Origin: Anaeromicropila populeti
Lineage (GTDB): Bacteria; Bacillota; Clostridia; Lachnospirales; Lachnospiraceae
Direction of reading: 5' to 3'
NCBI RefSeq assembly: GCF_900112775.1
Contig: NZ_FOYZ01000006.1
Span: 202,644-266,643, forward strand
Length of the DNA stretch: 64,000 nt
Part shown: in pieces, positions 9,008 through 18,087 of the stretch
Layout of the letters: each line of letters opens with the position of its first letter
Numbering within the stretch: the first letter of the stretch is position 1
Notes under the pieces: model-generated
Databases searched by the model: none
The model's input: the letters and a program-made list of their open reading frames with translations, nothing else
What the model was told of the DNA's origin: nothing
Made by a program: the position numbers and the translations under genes

Positions 9008-9956
9008 TGATGCAATTGAAAAAGCAGATTCCATCGGAATTGGCGGACACATTAGGCCAGATGGTGACTGTGTGGGGGCTTGTCTGGGTTTTTATTATTA
9101 TTTACAGACCAAATTTCCTGAAAAGACAATTCATCTCTATTTGGAATATGTACAGGATGAATTTCAATTTCTTAAGTTTGCAGAATGTATTTTGACAGAA
9201 GCGGATGGAGAATTTTTAGAGAAGCCGTATGATATTTTTGTTTCCTTGGATTGTGGAGATGCAAAAAGATTAGGGTTTTCTGAACTGCTTTTTCATAATG
9301 CAAGGGTTACAATTAATATCGATCATCATGTGAGCAATCCTGACTTTGCAAAGTTGAACTATGTTCTTGCGGATGCTAGTTCAACTTGTGAGGTGCTTTA
9401 CCATATTATTGATAAGGAATATATGGATACCAATTTAGCACAGGCATTATATACTGGCATCATACATGATACAGGTGTATTTAAGCATTCCAATACTTCC
9501 AGAAAAACTATGGAAATAGCAGGAGACTTAATGTCTTATCAGATTCCTTTTTCAAAAATAATTGATGAAACTTTCTATCAAAAAACCTATTTGCAAAACC
9601 AGATTTTAGGACGTTGTTTATTAGAAAGCATGATGATTTTAGACGGAAAATGTATTGTTTCCAGTGTATCGAAAAAGATGATGAATTTTTATGGAACTAC
9701 ACCCAAGGATTTAGAGGGGGTAATTGATCAGCTTCGTGTTACAAAAGATGTGGAAGTTGCTGTGTTAATTCATGAACTGGATACACAAAAATATAAAATA
9801 AGTATGCGTTCCAATGGAGAAGTAAATGTAAGTAAAATAGCAATCCTCTTTGGCGGAGGTGGACATATTAAGGCAGCAGGCTGTACATTATTTGGAACCT
9901 TACATGACGTAATTAATAATATCGGAGCCCAGCTTGCGGCACAATTAGAAAAATAA
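8991..9956 (+). CDS. nrnA: DHH-family bifunctional oligoribonuclease/pAp phosphatase NrnA
   Basis: A 321-residue DHH/DHHA1 phosphoesterase. NrnA-type enzymes degrade nano-RNA to mononucleotides and dephosphorylate 3'-phosphoadenosine 5'-phosphate. Motifs in order are GHIRPDGDCVGACLG (His20, Asp24, Asp26), VSLDCGDAKRLG, NIDHH (Asp111, His112, His113), and a C-terminal DHHA1 GGGGHIKAAGC motif near residue 290. The ATG at 8991 is chosen over a frame open 12 codons earlier because GGAGGG lies upstream and MVKKINDAI matches family N termini. It overlaps rbfA by 17 bases. The gene is commonly found between rbfA and truB in Firmicutes. Confidence 0.9.
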   Translation: MVKKINDAIEKADSIGIGGHIRPDGDCVGACLGFYYYLQTKFPEKTIHLYLEYVQDEFQFLKFAECILTEADGEFLEKPYDIFVSLDCGDAKRLGFSELLFHNARVTINIDHHVSNPDFAKLNYVLADASSTCEVLYHIIDKEYMDTNLAQALYTGIIHDTGVFKHSNTSRKTMEIAGDLMSYQIPFSKIIDETFYQKTYLQNQILGRCLLESMMILDGKCIVSSVSKKMMNFYGTTPKDLEGVIDQLRVTKDVEVAVLIHELDTQKYKISMRSNGEVNVSKIAILFGGGGHIKAAGCTLFGTLHDVINNIGAQLAAQLEK

Positions 9957-10006
9957 AGTGTGAATAAAAGGCAGGCTTTGGCTTGTTCAGACTGGAGAGC
10001 ATAAAT

Positions 10007-10903
10007 ATGGATGGAATCCTTAATGTTTATAAAGAAAAAGGATTTACTTCACATGACGTAGTTGCAAAATTAAGAGGCATATTAAGGATGAAGAAAATAG
10101 GTCATACGGGAACTCTGGATCCAGATGCTGTCGGGGTTCTTCCAGTATGTCTTGGAAAAGGAACAAAGGTATGTGATTTATTAACAGAGAAACAAAAAAC
10201 TTATGAGACAATACTTCAGCTAGGCGTAACAACAGATACCCAGGATTTGTCAGGGAAAGTACTTTCCGAAATAGAAGTGACAGCTTCAAAAAAAGAAATT
10301 GAAAAAGCTATTTCTATGTTTTGTGGAAAGTATATGCAAATCCCACCCATGTATTCTGCATTAAAAGTGAATGGAAAAAAGCTGTATGAACTTGCCAGAG
10401 AAGGGAAAGAGATAGAACGGCAGCCAAGGGAAGTATATATTTATAATCTGGTAATTCATAAAATTGATATGGATTTAAAACAGGTTTATCTGAAGGTTGA
10501 TTGTTCAAAAGGCACGTATATCCGGACACTATGCCATGACATAGGTGAAAAGCTTGGTTGTGGTGGTGCTATGCTGGAATTAAAGAGGACAAGGGTAAGT
10601 GATTTTTTATTACAGGATAGTTATACTTTAAGTGAAATAGAGTTATTAATGAACCAAGGGAGATTAGCAGAAGTGGTAATTCCCATTGACAAGCTGTTTG
10701 AACAACAGAAAAGAGTAGTTGTTAGTAGTGAATATCAAAAGTATGTCGATAATGGAAACAAAATTAGCAGGAATTTTTTAGAAGAGCCTGTTTCTCTGGA
10801 AATAGGGGAACAAGTCAGAGTCTATGATAGTAATAAGAGATTTATCGGCATTTATCAGTCTGAAAAATTGCAGGAATTGAAGCCAGTAAAAATCTTTATT
10901 TAA
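10007..10903 (+). CDS. truB: tRNA pseudouridine(55) synthase TruB
   Basis: A 298-residue TruB, which makes pseudouridine 55 in the T-loop of tRNAs. The catalytic motif is GHTGTLDPDAVGVLP, with Asp38 as nucleophile. The substrate-binding block QIPPMYSALKVNGKKLYELAREG and the CSKGTYIRTLCHDIGEKLG motif follow. A small C-terminal PUA-like region ends the protein. The frame is open eight codons upstream, but the ATG at 10007 (MDGILNVYKEKG) has GGAGAG upstream and matches the family start. It is 50 bases after nrnA and 22 bases before ribF. Confidence 0.95.
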   Translation: MDGILNVYKEKGFTSHDVVAKLRGILRMKKIGHTGTLDPDAVGVLPVCLGKGTKVCDLLTEKQKTYETILQLGVTTDTQDLSGKVLSEIEVTASKKEIEKAISMFCGKYMQIPPMYSALKVNGKKLYELAREGKEIERQPREVYIYNLVIHKIDMDLKQVYLKVDCSKGTYIRTLCHDIGEKLGCGGAMLELKRTRVSDFLLQDSYTLSEIELLMNQGRLAEVVIPIDKLFEQQKRVVVSSEYQKYVDNGNKISRNFLEEPVSLEIGEQVRVYDSNKRFIGIYQSEKLQELKPVKIFI

Positions 10904-10925
10904 TATAGAAAGGCAGAAAGGTAAT

Positions 10926-11861
10926 ATGGAATATATCTGGAATACCACGGATTTTAAACTAAGTAATACAGCAGTTTCTTTAGGTAAATTCGACGGTTTT
11001 CATATAGGGCACAGGTTACTAATAGATTACGTAACATCTTTGAAGAGGAATGGATTGACAGCAGTAACTTTTACCTTTTTCGTTCATCCGAAAAACTTAA
11101 TTAAAGAACAATCTATAGAGTTAATTTATACGGAAGAAGAAAAGTGTCTGAGAGCTAGCCGTCTCGGTACAGATATTCTTGTTTCCTATCCATTTCATAC
11201 GGAAATCATGAATATGGAACCAGAAGATTTTGCAAAAGAGGTCATTGTGAAAAAACTTGACGCTAAAGTTGTTGTTGTAGGAAAAGATTTTTGTTTTGGA
11301 AAAAAACGTTCGGGAAATGTATCAATGTTAAAAGCATTTGGTGAAAAATATGGATTTGAAGTAGTTGCATTTGAGAAAGTTTTGATGGACGGTGAAGAAG
11401 TGAGCAGCACCCGTATCCGTAAAAACATATTAAACGGAAACATAGAATTGGTGAATAAAATGTTAGGGGAAAACTATAGCGTTTCTGGCGAGGTGATTTA
11501 TGGAAATCAGCTAGGGCGTACTATGGGAATTCCGACAGCTAATTTCTTACCAGCTCAGGATAAGCTTCTTCCACCAAACGGGGTGTATGCCACCAAAGTA
11601 AGGGTAGATGATGAGGAGTATAGAGCAGTTACCAATGTTGGAAATAAGCCTACTGTTGGAGAAAAAAATTGTAAAGGTGTTGAAACCTATATTTTTGATT
11701 TTACCCAAAACTTATATGGAAAAAACATATCAGTAGATTTTTACACCTTTGTGCGTGGTGAAAAGAAGTTTGATTCTATTGAGGCATTAAAGGATCAAAT
11801 TGAATTAGACTGTAATTTTGTTAAAGAATATTTTAAAGGTGAAACCAATTCTTCTGTTTAA
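10926..11861 (+). CDS. ribF: Bifunctional riboflavin kinase/FAD synthetase
   Basis: A 311-residue RibF that converts riboflavin to FMN and then FAD. The N-terminal FAD synthetase domain (about 1-180) has the nucleotidyltransferase GKFDGFHIGH motif and SSTRIRKNILNGNIE. The C-terminal flavokinase domain (about 185-305) has GNQLGRTMGIPTANF, PPNGVYATKV, NVGNKPTVG and VETYIFDF. It closes the rimP operon. In many Firmicutes rpsO follows ribF directly; here a minus-strand MocR gene overlaps its 3' end by 29 bases and about 7 kb of other genes intervene. Confidence 0.95.
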   Translation: MEYIWNTTDFKLSNTAVSLGKFDGFHIGHRLLIDYVTSLKRNGLTAVTFTFFVHPKNLIKEQSIELIYTEEEKCLRASRLGTDILVSYPFHTEIMNMEPEDFAKEVIVKKLDAKVVVVGKDFCFGKKRSGNVSMLKAFGEKYGFEVVAFEKVLMDGEEVSSTRIRKNILNGNIELVNKMLGENYSVSGEVIYGNQLGRTMGIPTANFLPAQDKLLPPNGVYATKVRVDDEEYRAVTNVGNKPTVGEKNCKGVETYIFDFTQNLYGKNISVDFYTFVRGEKKFDSIEALKDQIELDCNFVKEYFKGETNSSV

Positions 11862-13242
11862 ACAATTCATATAATTCATGTATGCCTTTTTGAAGTTCAA
11901 ATTCTGAAAGATTAGCAAAACCAATTAAAAAAGTTGGGGTATTGTCAGTGGGTTTCTGGATATAATGTTCCAGAAGTCCATAGAGACGTATCCCATTTTT
12001 TTTGGCTTCTTCAATAATCAGGTCTTCCGTTACGTTTGTTTTAAATTTTACAACCACATATAATCCAGCATTTTCGCCACAAATTTCCATATTGTCTTTA
12101 AAAATCCCCAGTGCCTGCATTAAAGTATCGTGCTTTGTTTTGTAAAGTTTTCTCATTCGATTTAAATGACGTTCAAAATATCCTTCTTGAATAAAATTAG
12201 TAATAATTGCCTGATCAATTCTTGATACAGTACATGAATAGTAAGAATATTCGGATTGATACTGAGCAAGAAGTGGTGTTGGTAAAACCATATATCCAAC
12301 TCGAATGGCAGGAGCAATAGCACGGGAAAAGGTTCCTATATAAATCACTTTATCTTGTGGAGCAATTCCTTGTAAAGAGGGGATTGGTTTACCTGTATAC
12401 CGGAATTCAGAGTCATGATCATCCTCTATAATATAGCGGTTTTCTTCTTCGCAGGCCCATTGAAGTAATTCCATTCTACGCTTGATTGGCATGACAATTC
12501 CAATAGGATATTGATGAGAAGGAGTCACATAGGCAATGGAAGCATTTGACTGGTATAATTTTTCCATAGATATGCCCATATTGTCTAGGTCAATGGCAGC
12601 TGTCTGATAACCCAGCCCTTTAAAGATACGATATGCTCTCATATAGCTGGGATTTTCCATAGCAATTAACTGATTTCTGGGGATTAGTATACTAATAAGC
12701 TGGAGAAGATAATCAACTCCGGCACCAATAATAAGTTGTTCTTCTGTACACCTTACACCACGTGACTGGTGAAGATAATCTGAAATAGCATGTCGAAGAC
12801 GGTCATCTCCCTGATTATGACCAAGTAAAAATAAATTCTCATCTTGTGTAAGGCAGTTCTTGGATAACTGGCGCCAGGTATGATAAGGAAAATGAGTAAG
12901 GTCAACAGAAAATGGAGAAAAGTCATATGAATACACCTTTCTCTTTTCTGCTTTTAACTGTTTAGCTGTTAGCTTTGTCTGGTGATATTCTGCTAATCCA
13001 TTAATTTGACAGATATAATAGCCACTTTTTTGTTTCGATTCAATATAACCTTCAGAAATCAGCTGGGCATAAGCCTGCTCAATGGTATTTCTGCTTACCT
13101 GCAAATGATTTGCTAGTCCTCTTGTAGATGGAAGCTTAGTCTGAACAGGAAGGGCACCAGATTGAATTTCTTTTTTTATATGCAAATAGATTTGTTCATA
13201 TAATGGATGTTTGGATTTTACATTTAATGGTATTGTTAACAT
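11833..13242 (-). CDS. MocR/PdxR-type regulator (GntR HTH plus aminotransferase-like domain) with Arg at the PLP-lysine position
   Basis: A 469-residue MocR-family protein: a winged-helix GntR domain at about 8-75 (LPSTRGLANHLQVSRNTIEQAYAQL split over the helices) joined to a fold-type I aminotransferase-like domain (about 105-460). Features include YVTPSHQYPIG, IIEDDHDSEF and the motif GTFSRAIAPAIRVGY. In GabR and PdxR the residue after GTFS is the lysine that binds PLP; here the codon is CGT, giving Arg307. A normal Schiff base could not form there, so ligand sensing may differ. The start at 13242 has AAGGAG upstream; a longer frame exists but lacks a site. A good minus-strand promoter lies at 13310-13338. 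The target is unknown. Confidence 0.85.
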   Translation of the reverse strand: MLTIPLNVKSKHPLYEQIYLHIKKEIQSGALPVQTKLPSTRGLANHLQVSRNTIEQAYAQLISEGYIESKQKSGYYICQINGLAEYHQTKLTAKQLKAEKRKVYSYDFSPFSVDLTHFPYHTWRQLSKNCLTQDENLFLLGHNQGDDRLRHAISDYLHQSRGVRCTEEQLIIGAGVDYLLQLISILIPRNQLIAMENPSYMRAYRIFKGLGYQTAAIDLDNMGISMEKLYQSNASIAYVTPSHQYPIGIVMPIKRRMELLQWACEEENRYIIEDDHDSEFRYTGKPIPSLQGIAPQDKVIYIGTFSRAIAPAIRVGYMVLPTPLLAQYQSEYSYYSCTVSRIDQAIITNFIQEGYFERHLNRMRKLYKTKHDTLMQALGIFKDNMEICGENAGLYVVVKFKTNVTEDLIIEEAKKNGIRLYGLLEHYIQKPTDNTPTFLIGFANLSEFELQKGIHELYELFKQKNWFHL

Positions 13243-13309
13243 AAAAAACTCCTTTTTGGTATGATTGAATAGTTCAATAAAGTATTTATAGTAGTACCAG
13301 ATTGCTTTT

Positions 13310-13338
13310 AATGTAGCATGAGTTTTGATTTGTGTCAA
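13310..13338 (-). promoter_or_regulatory. Sigma-A promoter of the MocR-type regulator gene
   Basis: On the minus strand TTGACA (13338-13333) and TACATT (13315-13310) are 17 bases apart, about 70 bases upstream of the start codon. The whole promoter lies in the repeat that is present again at 18698-18731. Confidence 0.65.
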
Positions 13339-13343
13339 TTGGT
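13310..13343 (+). repeat. Left copy of a 34-bp direct repeat flanking the ABC/peptidase cassette
   Basis: The last 21 bases (13323-13343) are identical to 18711-18731. The first six, AATGTA, also match at the same distance, with mismatches only in the seven bases between. Similarity continues weakly for about eight bases to the right. The two copies are in direct orientation and bracket the 5.4-kb accessory cassette. Confidence 0.75.
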
Positions 13344-13384
13344 TTTTATGTGTTTTTGTGGGATTTTAACAATAATTTAAAATA

Positions 13385-13443
13385 TTACAAAAATCTTACA
13401 AATCACAATATGAATTTACAGAAATGTACAAATATGATATAGT
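13385..13443 (+). promoter_or_regulatory. Promoter of the accessory cassette with phased TTACA boxes
   Basis: TTTACA (13415-13420) and TATAGT (13438-13443) are 17 bases apart, a good sigma-A promoter for the genes from 13518. TTACA occurs at 13385, 13396 and 13416 and GTACA at 13426, spaced 11, 20 and 10 bases, that is on one helical face. Such half-site arrays are typical of OmpR/PhoB-type response regulators. Two boxes lie upstream of the -35 hexamer, one is part of it and one is in the spacer. The regulator is not identified. Confidence 0.55.
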
Positions 13444-13517
13444 AATAGATACATATTCAAGAATTTGGATGTGCAAAAATCTCGGAATCAGTGTTTATAA
13501 CAAAAAAGGAGGATACA

Positions 13518-13946
13518 ATGAAGGAAAGAAAAAATCAAAAGGCAATTAGGTCGAATTGGATACTAGAGGCAATTGGAGTTATACTGCTCATTGCTTCAGT
13601 TGTACAAGTTACATTTAATTGGGAAAATGCGTATACGAAAGACTTTAGTTTTTTTATTGATGATACGTCAGTTCTGAGTGATTACGTGGACATAGGTGGG
13701 ACATTGGAATTAACATCATTTCAAAAAACAGGTACCTCATCCTGCAAATATAACTTGTATAGGAAAGCTAGAACTGCATCTTCATACACAAGTATTTATA
13801 CAGGGGTAAGTTATAGTAACAATAATGAGATATCTGACATATGGAGTGTTTCGTTTGGTTCATGGGCTGATACTCGTTTTAAAATGACTAAGACGGCAGG
13901 AAAAACTACACAGTCTACGATATGTGTCGCAATTGAAGAATCTTAA
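13518..13946 (+). CDS. Small single-pass anchored or secreted protein, paralogue of the next gene
   Basis: A 142-residue protein with a basic N terminus (MKERKNQKAIRSN), one hydrophobic segment at about 14-33 (LEAIGVILLIASVVQVTF) and an extracytoplasmic region of about 105 residues rich in Ser, Thr, Tyr and Asn. It shares with the next gene a W-x(2-5)-Y start, a Phe-rich strand, a WVNIGG/YVDIGG motif, GTS-x-CKY-x-LY, YS-x-NN and FKM-x-K-x-AG. The ATG at 13518 has a strong AAAGGAGG site; the frame is open nine codons further but without a site. It is first in the cassette and followed by an exporter-like set. It may be a peptide or protein toxin, a signal, or a partner subunit; no known family is recognised. 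Confidence 0.7.
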   Translation: MKERKNQKAIRSNWILEAIGVILLIASVVQVTFNWENAYTKDFSFFIDDTSVLSDYVDIGGTLELTSFQKTGTSSCKYNLYRKARTASSYTSIYTGVSYSNNNEISDIWSVSFGSWADTRFKMTKTAGKTTQSTICVAIEES

Positions 13947-13961
13947 TTAAAGGAGAATAAT

Positions 13962-14402
13962 ATGAATAATATAAAAAGTGTAAGAGCCAATATGGGTACA
14001 ATAGCTATTGTTCTTTTAGTAGTAGGGGTCATCACTGCAATTGGATCAGCAGGGGTAATTGCGTGGGGGACATGGAATTGGAGTAAATCATATAATGGAA
14101 CATTTGAATTTGCAATAAATGATAGTAGTCAAGAATCTGAATGGGTTAATATTGGTGGACAATCAGAAATTAAAACTGCTCAGACAGAAGGAACTAGCGA
14201 TTGCAAATATTCATTATACTGTAAAAAAAGATATGGAAGTTATGATACTGTTTATAATAATTTAACATATTCTAAAAACAATAAAGCAACTTCAGCTTAT
14301 TCATATAATTTTGGAAATATATATGATTACAAATTTAAAATGAAAAAACAAGCTGGAACAAGTACATATTCAACTGTTGAAATACTAGTCGGAATTGAAT
14401 AA
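13962..14402 (+). CDS. Small single-pass anchored or secreted protein, paralogue of the preceding gene
   Basis: A 146-residue protein with a long hydrophobic segment at about 12-36 (IAIVLLVVGVITAIGSAGVIA), then WGTWNW and an ectodomain. It is colinear with the preceding protein: a FEFAINDSS strand (FSFFIDDTS there), EWVNIGG, EGTSDCKYSLYCKK, LTYSKNNKA and FKMKKQAG. The ectodomain has two cysteines close together (SDCKYSLYC); the paralogue keeps only the first of these. It starts 15 bases after the previous stop with AAAGGAG, so the two are co-expressed. The length and single anchor fit a pro-protein handled by the ABC proteins and protease downstream. Function is unknown. Confidence 0.7.
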   Translation: MNNIKSVRANMGTIAIVLLVVGVITAIGSAGVIAWGTWNWSKSYNGTFEFAINDSSQESEWVNIGGQSEIKTAQTEGTSDCKYSLYCKKRYGSYDTVYNNLTYSKNNKATSAYSYNFGNIYDYKFKMKKQAGTSTYSTVEILVGIE

Positions 14403-14509
14403 ATATTTTAAAATGTTATTTCAGAGATTCTAGTAGGTATAATGGTTATAAACATTGATTAGAGATTTGACGATATTTATTTGTACAAAATGAGAAGGAG
14501 TTTACTTGT

Positions 14510-16252
14510 ATGGGAAAGGATTTGAACGGTTATTATAAGTTTGAGTATAAGGAATGTGTCTTTAAGAAGAAGATAATTTATAAAAAAGGTCATATAACTA
14601 TTTGTAAGAATAATATTACGTTGATTACAGGGGGGAATGGAACAGGTAAGAGCACACTTTTAGGTAGAATATACCAGAGCAATAATAGTAATAGTACATA
14701 TATTTGCCAAGATAACTATGAAATTTTTAAAAAGCTTTCTGTATTGGAGAATATTACTTTTTTTCAACCTGATATTGATGAAAAGAAAGTAATACAAATA
14801 TTGGAAAAATATCATATGGAAGGATTATTAAATAAGAGTTCAGATGGTTTATCGGGTGGGGAGAAAAGAATTATTACAATTTTACGTGGAATAATGTCAG
14901 AAGATGAGCTATTGTTTTTAGATGAACCAACAAACGATTTAGATTACCAAACAGTAGATACTATTATTAAAATAATCAATGATTACAAAACTGAAAAAAC
15001 ATTTCTTGTGGTTACACATGACGAGAGGTTGTATCCAATAGCTGGATGTCTATATGAGATAGTGGATCAGCAAGTTGTAATGCATGAGAATAAAGTTATA
15101 ATGGAACAAAAAGTGAGTTCTCAGTGTAATGGAAAAAAGGTTTTTCAAAATAAAGCGTTTATTAATAAAGTATTCATATCTGATATTTGTGGAGTATTAT
15201 GTTTATCGCTCATAGTACTTCTGTCTGTGTATCTTTTTTATTATTTGAAAAAGGAAACAAGTGAAGAAATTGAGCGAATTCATTCGGATCAAATTGAACT
15301 GTGTAATTCAATATATTCTGAACCAACAAAATTAGTAAATGAAGGATTTATTCCAACCAGTTTTTTAGCATATCTGAATTCTGATATTAGTTTAAATGAA
15401 TTAAGTGTTGCTTTAGAAAAGGGAATTGCAAATAGTGAGGAAAGATTTTATTGTTTGAACCTTTCTGTGGATCAAAGCATAAATTATCAGGTTTATAACT
15501 TAATAAGGTATGATTTAAGTACATCCACATTGATAAATACATTAGATTATTGTAAATCAGATAATAACAATTTAGATCAAAACCAGCATTATATAGATAC
15601 AAGTAAGTATTTTAAGTATGGTGATACCTATGAAAATCCGAATAATAATGCTATTGCGATAGAGTTTAATGATAAACTGTATCAGAATGCAATTGAAGAA
15701 ATTGATACTATTTTTGAAGAAGACCTTGAAAATATTTTAGTTGAAATAAAGTTAAACCAAGGGTACACGTTTTATGACTTTATAGTTCAAGATAAGTATA
15801 GAGAAAAATGGAAATCAAACTATTTTATTCGCTCAAACGAAACAATTGAAATCGTTGAAAATGCAAAAAATATAATGAAATTCAATAAGATAATAAAATT
15901 ATGGATATTTGGAGTTGGAATATTAAGTTTTATTATCATATATCAGACGATTATTAATTGGTTTTTGATTAAGAAAAAAATTATTATACTAAAAAATTAT
16001 GGCTTTTGTAAGGCGGACATAAAAAAGGCAGTGATTCACAAGTATAATAATCCTAAAAGTTATATCATTTCTTTTATATATTCAGAGGTGTCAATGATGT
16101 TCCTATATATCTATTATGGCAATATAAAAGAAATTAAAGATTACGCTATTATGGTATTATTGGGGGTATTTCTGATCATTACAAATAGATTACAAAAAGG
16201 TATTTATAGCTTGAATATAAGGAATTTATATAAGATTAAGGGGGAACTCTAA
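14510..16252 (+). CDS. ABC ATPase-permease fusion protein A
   Basis: A 580-residue protein with the ATPase at the N terminus and the membrane part after it, the reverse of most ABC exporter fusions. The ATPase domain (about 1-215) has Walker A GGNGTGKST (41-49), signature LSGGEKR (114-120), Walker B LLFLDEP (134-140) and H-loop His170. One membrane segment (about 222-245) is followed by an extracytoplasmic domain of about 215 residues and then three to four membrane segments from about 468 to the end. This resembles a MacB/FtsX-type mechanotransmission layout rather than a classical exporter. RBS AGAAGGAG. It overlaps the next gene by one base (TAATG). The extracellular domain matches no family I recognise. 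Confidence 0.75.
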   Translation: MGKDLNGYYKFEYKECVFKKKIIYKKGHITICKNNITLITGGNGTGKSTLLGRIYQSNNSNSTYICQDNYEIFKKLSVLENITFFQPDIDEKKVIQILEKYHMEGLLNKSSDGLSGGEKRIITILRGIMSEDELLFLDEPTNDLDYQTVDTIIKIINDYKTEKTFLVVTHDERLYPIAGCLYEIVDQQVVMHENKVIMEQKVSSQCNGKKVFQNKAFINKVFISDICGVLCLSLIVLLSVYLFYYLKKETSEEIERIHSDQIELCNSIYSEPTKLVNEGFIPTSFLAYLNSDISLNELSVALEKGIANSEERFYCLNLSVDQSINYQVYNLIRYDLSTSTLINTLDYCKSDNNNLDQNQHYIDTSKYFKYGDTYENPNNNAIAIEFNDKLYQNAIEEIDTIFEEDLENILVEIKLNQGYTFYDFIVQDKYREKWKSNYFIRSNETIEIVENAKNIMKFNKIIKLWIFGVGILSFIIIYQTIINWFLIKKKIIILKNYGFCKADIKKAVIHKYNNPKSYIISFIYSEVSMMFLYIYYGNIKEIKDYAIMVLLGVFLIITNRLQKGIYSLNIRNLYKIKGEL

Positions 16253-18087
16253 TGATTGTTAATACAAAAGTAAATCATGATTATATTAAATTAGATCAAA
16301 TTAACTTTGACTTTTCAGAGTATGGAGTATATATAATATCCGGGAAAAATGGAACAGGAAAATCAACAATTATGAAACAACTTGTTTTTGAAGAAAATCA
16401 AATCAGATTTAATACAGAAGAGCATAAAACAACTTATGAAAATAGCAGGAGTAGTTTGATTAGTTATATTGAACAAGATCCAGCATCCTATCATTGTTCT
16501 GTGAAGGAGTATATTTCTAAACTATTACCTTTTGATAAAAAGGATACCGTTGATTATTATATGAAAAAATTTAATATGGCTGATATTAGGTACAGTAGAA
16601 ATGTAGAATCATTAAGTGGTGGAGAACTTATGAAGTTAAATCTAATAGGTGCAATTATTAAAAATACACCTTATATTATGTTAGATGAACCAACCAATAA
16701 TTTAGACAATCCTTCCGTTAGAGATTTTTTACATATGATTTCTGAATTAGCAACTTCTCATAGTATTATTATAATTAGCCATGATCCAAGATTAAATTTT
16801 GAAAATTGTACAAAAATTTTGATTGAGGAAGAAATTATGTTACAAGAATCACATAATGGAGCTATTAATACTGCTGTACCAGAATTAATTAAGTATCCAG
16901 CGGCAAAGGTATGTAAGAATTTTTTGAAATCACCATTTGTTATACTTACTTTTGTAGTTATGCTAATACTAATGATTTTTTATAGCTACGTAACTAATAT
17001 TTTATATGGCACATTCATTAGCGATGAGCATTTGATTGACAAAGGACAAAATGTGATTGTTACGTATAAGGTAGATCAAGAATTTTCAGAGTTAAACAGT
17101 AATTATGCGAATAGCCAAAAATTAAAAATTAGTAATGCTAAGAAGTATCAAATGATATATTTTAACGACATTGCGGATATAGCAGATACAAAAGGTATTA
17201 AAAAAATAATTCTTTCAGATGATAAATATATAGATGAACTTTCGGAACAATTTTATAACAGCGATTTAATCAATGAGTTTAATATTTTTTCTGTTCCAAA
17301 TGATATTATTAAAAATTATGGTGGACAACTATTGTTGCCAATTGATATAAGAAATCTGATTTCAGGAAGACTTCCATATGATGGTGAAAATGAAGTTGTA
17401 GTTTCCAATGACTTTTTGAAGAAATATTATGGTATTGAAGATGAAAATCCTATCGGACAATTTATTAAAATACAGGATGAAAATTATGAAATAGTGGGAA
17501 TTGGTTGCTACGATTTATGTATTGTTTCGTTTGATGAAACAAAAGATTATGGATTTTTTCTATATGAGAAAGGTAAAAGTGAAACGTATTTTGAAGAAAT
17601 AAAAAAATATCTGGTAAGAAAAGATTTTTATATAGATAATGGTTTATACAATTTAATTATTTATACGGATAAGCTGATAGAGAAAAAGGTTTTGAATCAA
17701 TTAGTGAGTAATTATCCAGCAGAGAATTATATTTCCTATGAATTTCAAAGTGCCTACAAAAAATATATTAATAGAAAAGGAAATATGATTATTTTAGCCT
17801 TTGATATGATATATAGTATAATTAGTTCTATCTTTATCCTATATGTATTTTATAAAATAATACAAATTAATAAGTCAAAAATTAATGCATTTGATAGTTA
17901 TTACTGCCAACAACGAAAAACTTTAAAATTGTATAAAAACTGTTTGTTCTTTTCGTATATGGCGTGTTTTCTACTTGCTAGTACAATTTCAATAATTGTG
18001 TACAAGGATACTATTGTATACTTGTTAGTGAATGTAGTAGTTTTTACATTAGCATGGTTAGGATGGAGAAAAAAATGCATATTTTGA
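16252..18087 (+). CDS. ABC ATPase-permease fusion protein B
   Basis: A 611-residue protein of the same architecture as the preceding one. It has Walker A GKNGTGKST (31-39), signature LSGGELMKLN (121-130), Walker B YIMLDEP (141-147) and H-loop His177. A membrane segment lies at about 228-250. An ectodomain of about 260 residues contains SGRLPYDGENEVVVS and a strand block ending YEIVGIGCYD, which looks like a MacB periplasmic core domain. Membrane segments follow near 515-540 and 560-605. Its ATG overlaps the stop of protein A, so the two probably form a heterodimer. Four-segment MacB-type ABC proteins act in bacteriocin export, immunity or sensing; which applies here is unknown. Confidence 0.75.
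   Translation: MIVNTKVNHDYIKLDQINFDFSEYGVYIISGKNGTGKSTIMKQLVFEENQIRFNTEEHKTTYENSRSSLISYIEQDPASYHCSVKEYISKLLPFDKKDTVDYYMKKFNMADIRYSRNVESLSGGELMKLNLIGAIIKNTPYIMLDEPTNNLDNPSVRDFLHMISELATSHSIIIISHDPRLNFENCTKILIEEEIMLQESHNGAINTAVPELIKYPAAKVCKNFLKSPFVILTFVVMLILMIFYSYVTNILYGTFISDEHLIDKGQNVIVTYKVDQEFSELNSNYANSQKLKISNAKKYQMIYFNDIADIADTKGIKKIILSDDKYIDELSEQFYNSDLINEFNIFSVPNDIIKNYGGQLLLPIDIRNLISGRLPYDGENEVVVSNDFLKKYYGIEDENPIGQFIKIQDENYEIVGIGCYDLCIVSFDETKDYGFFLYEKGKSETYFEEIKKYLVRKDFYIDNGLYNLIIYTDKLIEKKVLNQLVSNYPAENYISYEFQSAYKKYINRKGNMIILAFDMIYSIISSIFILYVFYKIIQINKSKINAFDSYYCQQRKTLKLYKNCLFFSYMACFLLASTISIIVYKDTIVYLLVNVVVFTLAWLGWRKKCIF

Noticed and set aside
13518..14402. Lactococcin 972-type bacteriocins
   Set aside because: Length and ABC context are suggestive, but the family's conserved Gly/Trp pattern is not seen, and the ABC proteins have a fused ATPase with few membrane segments.
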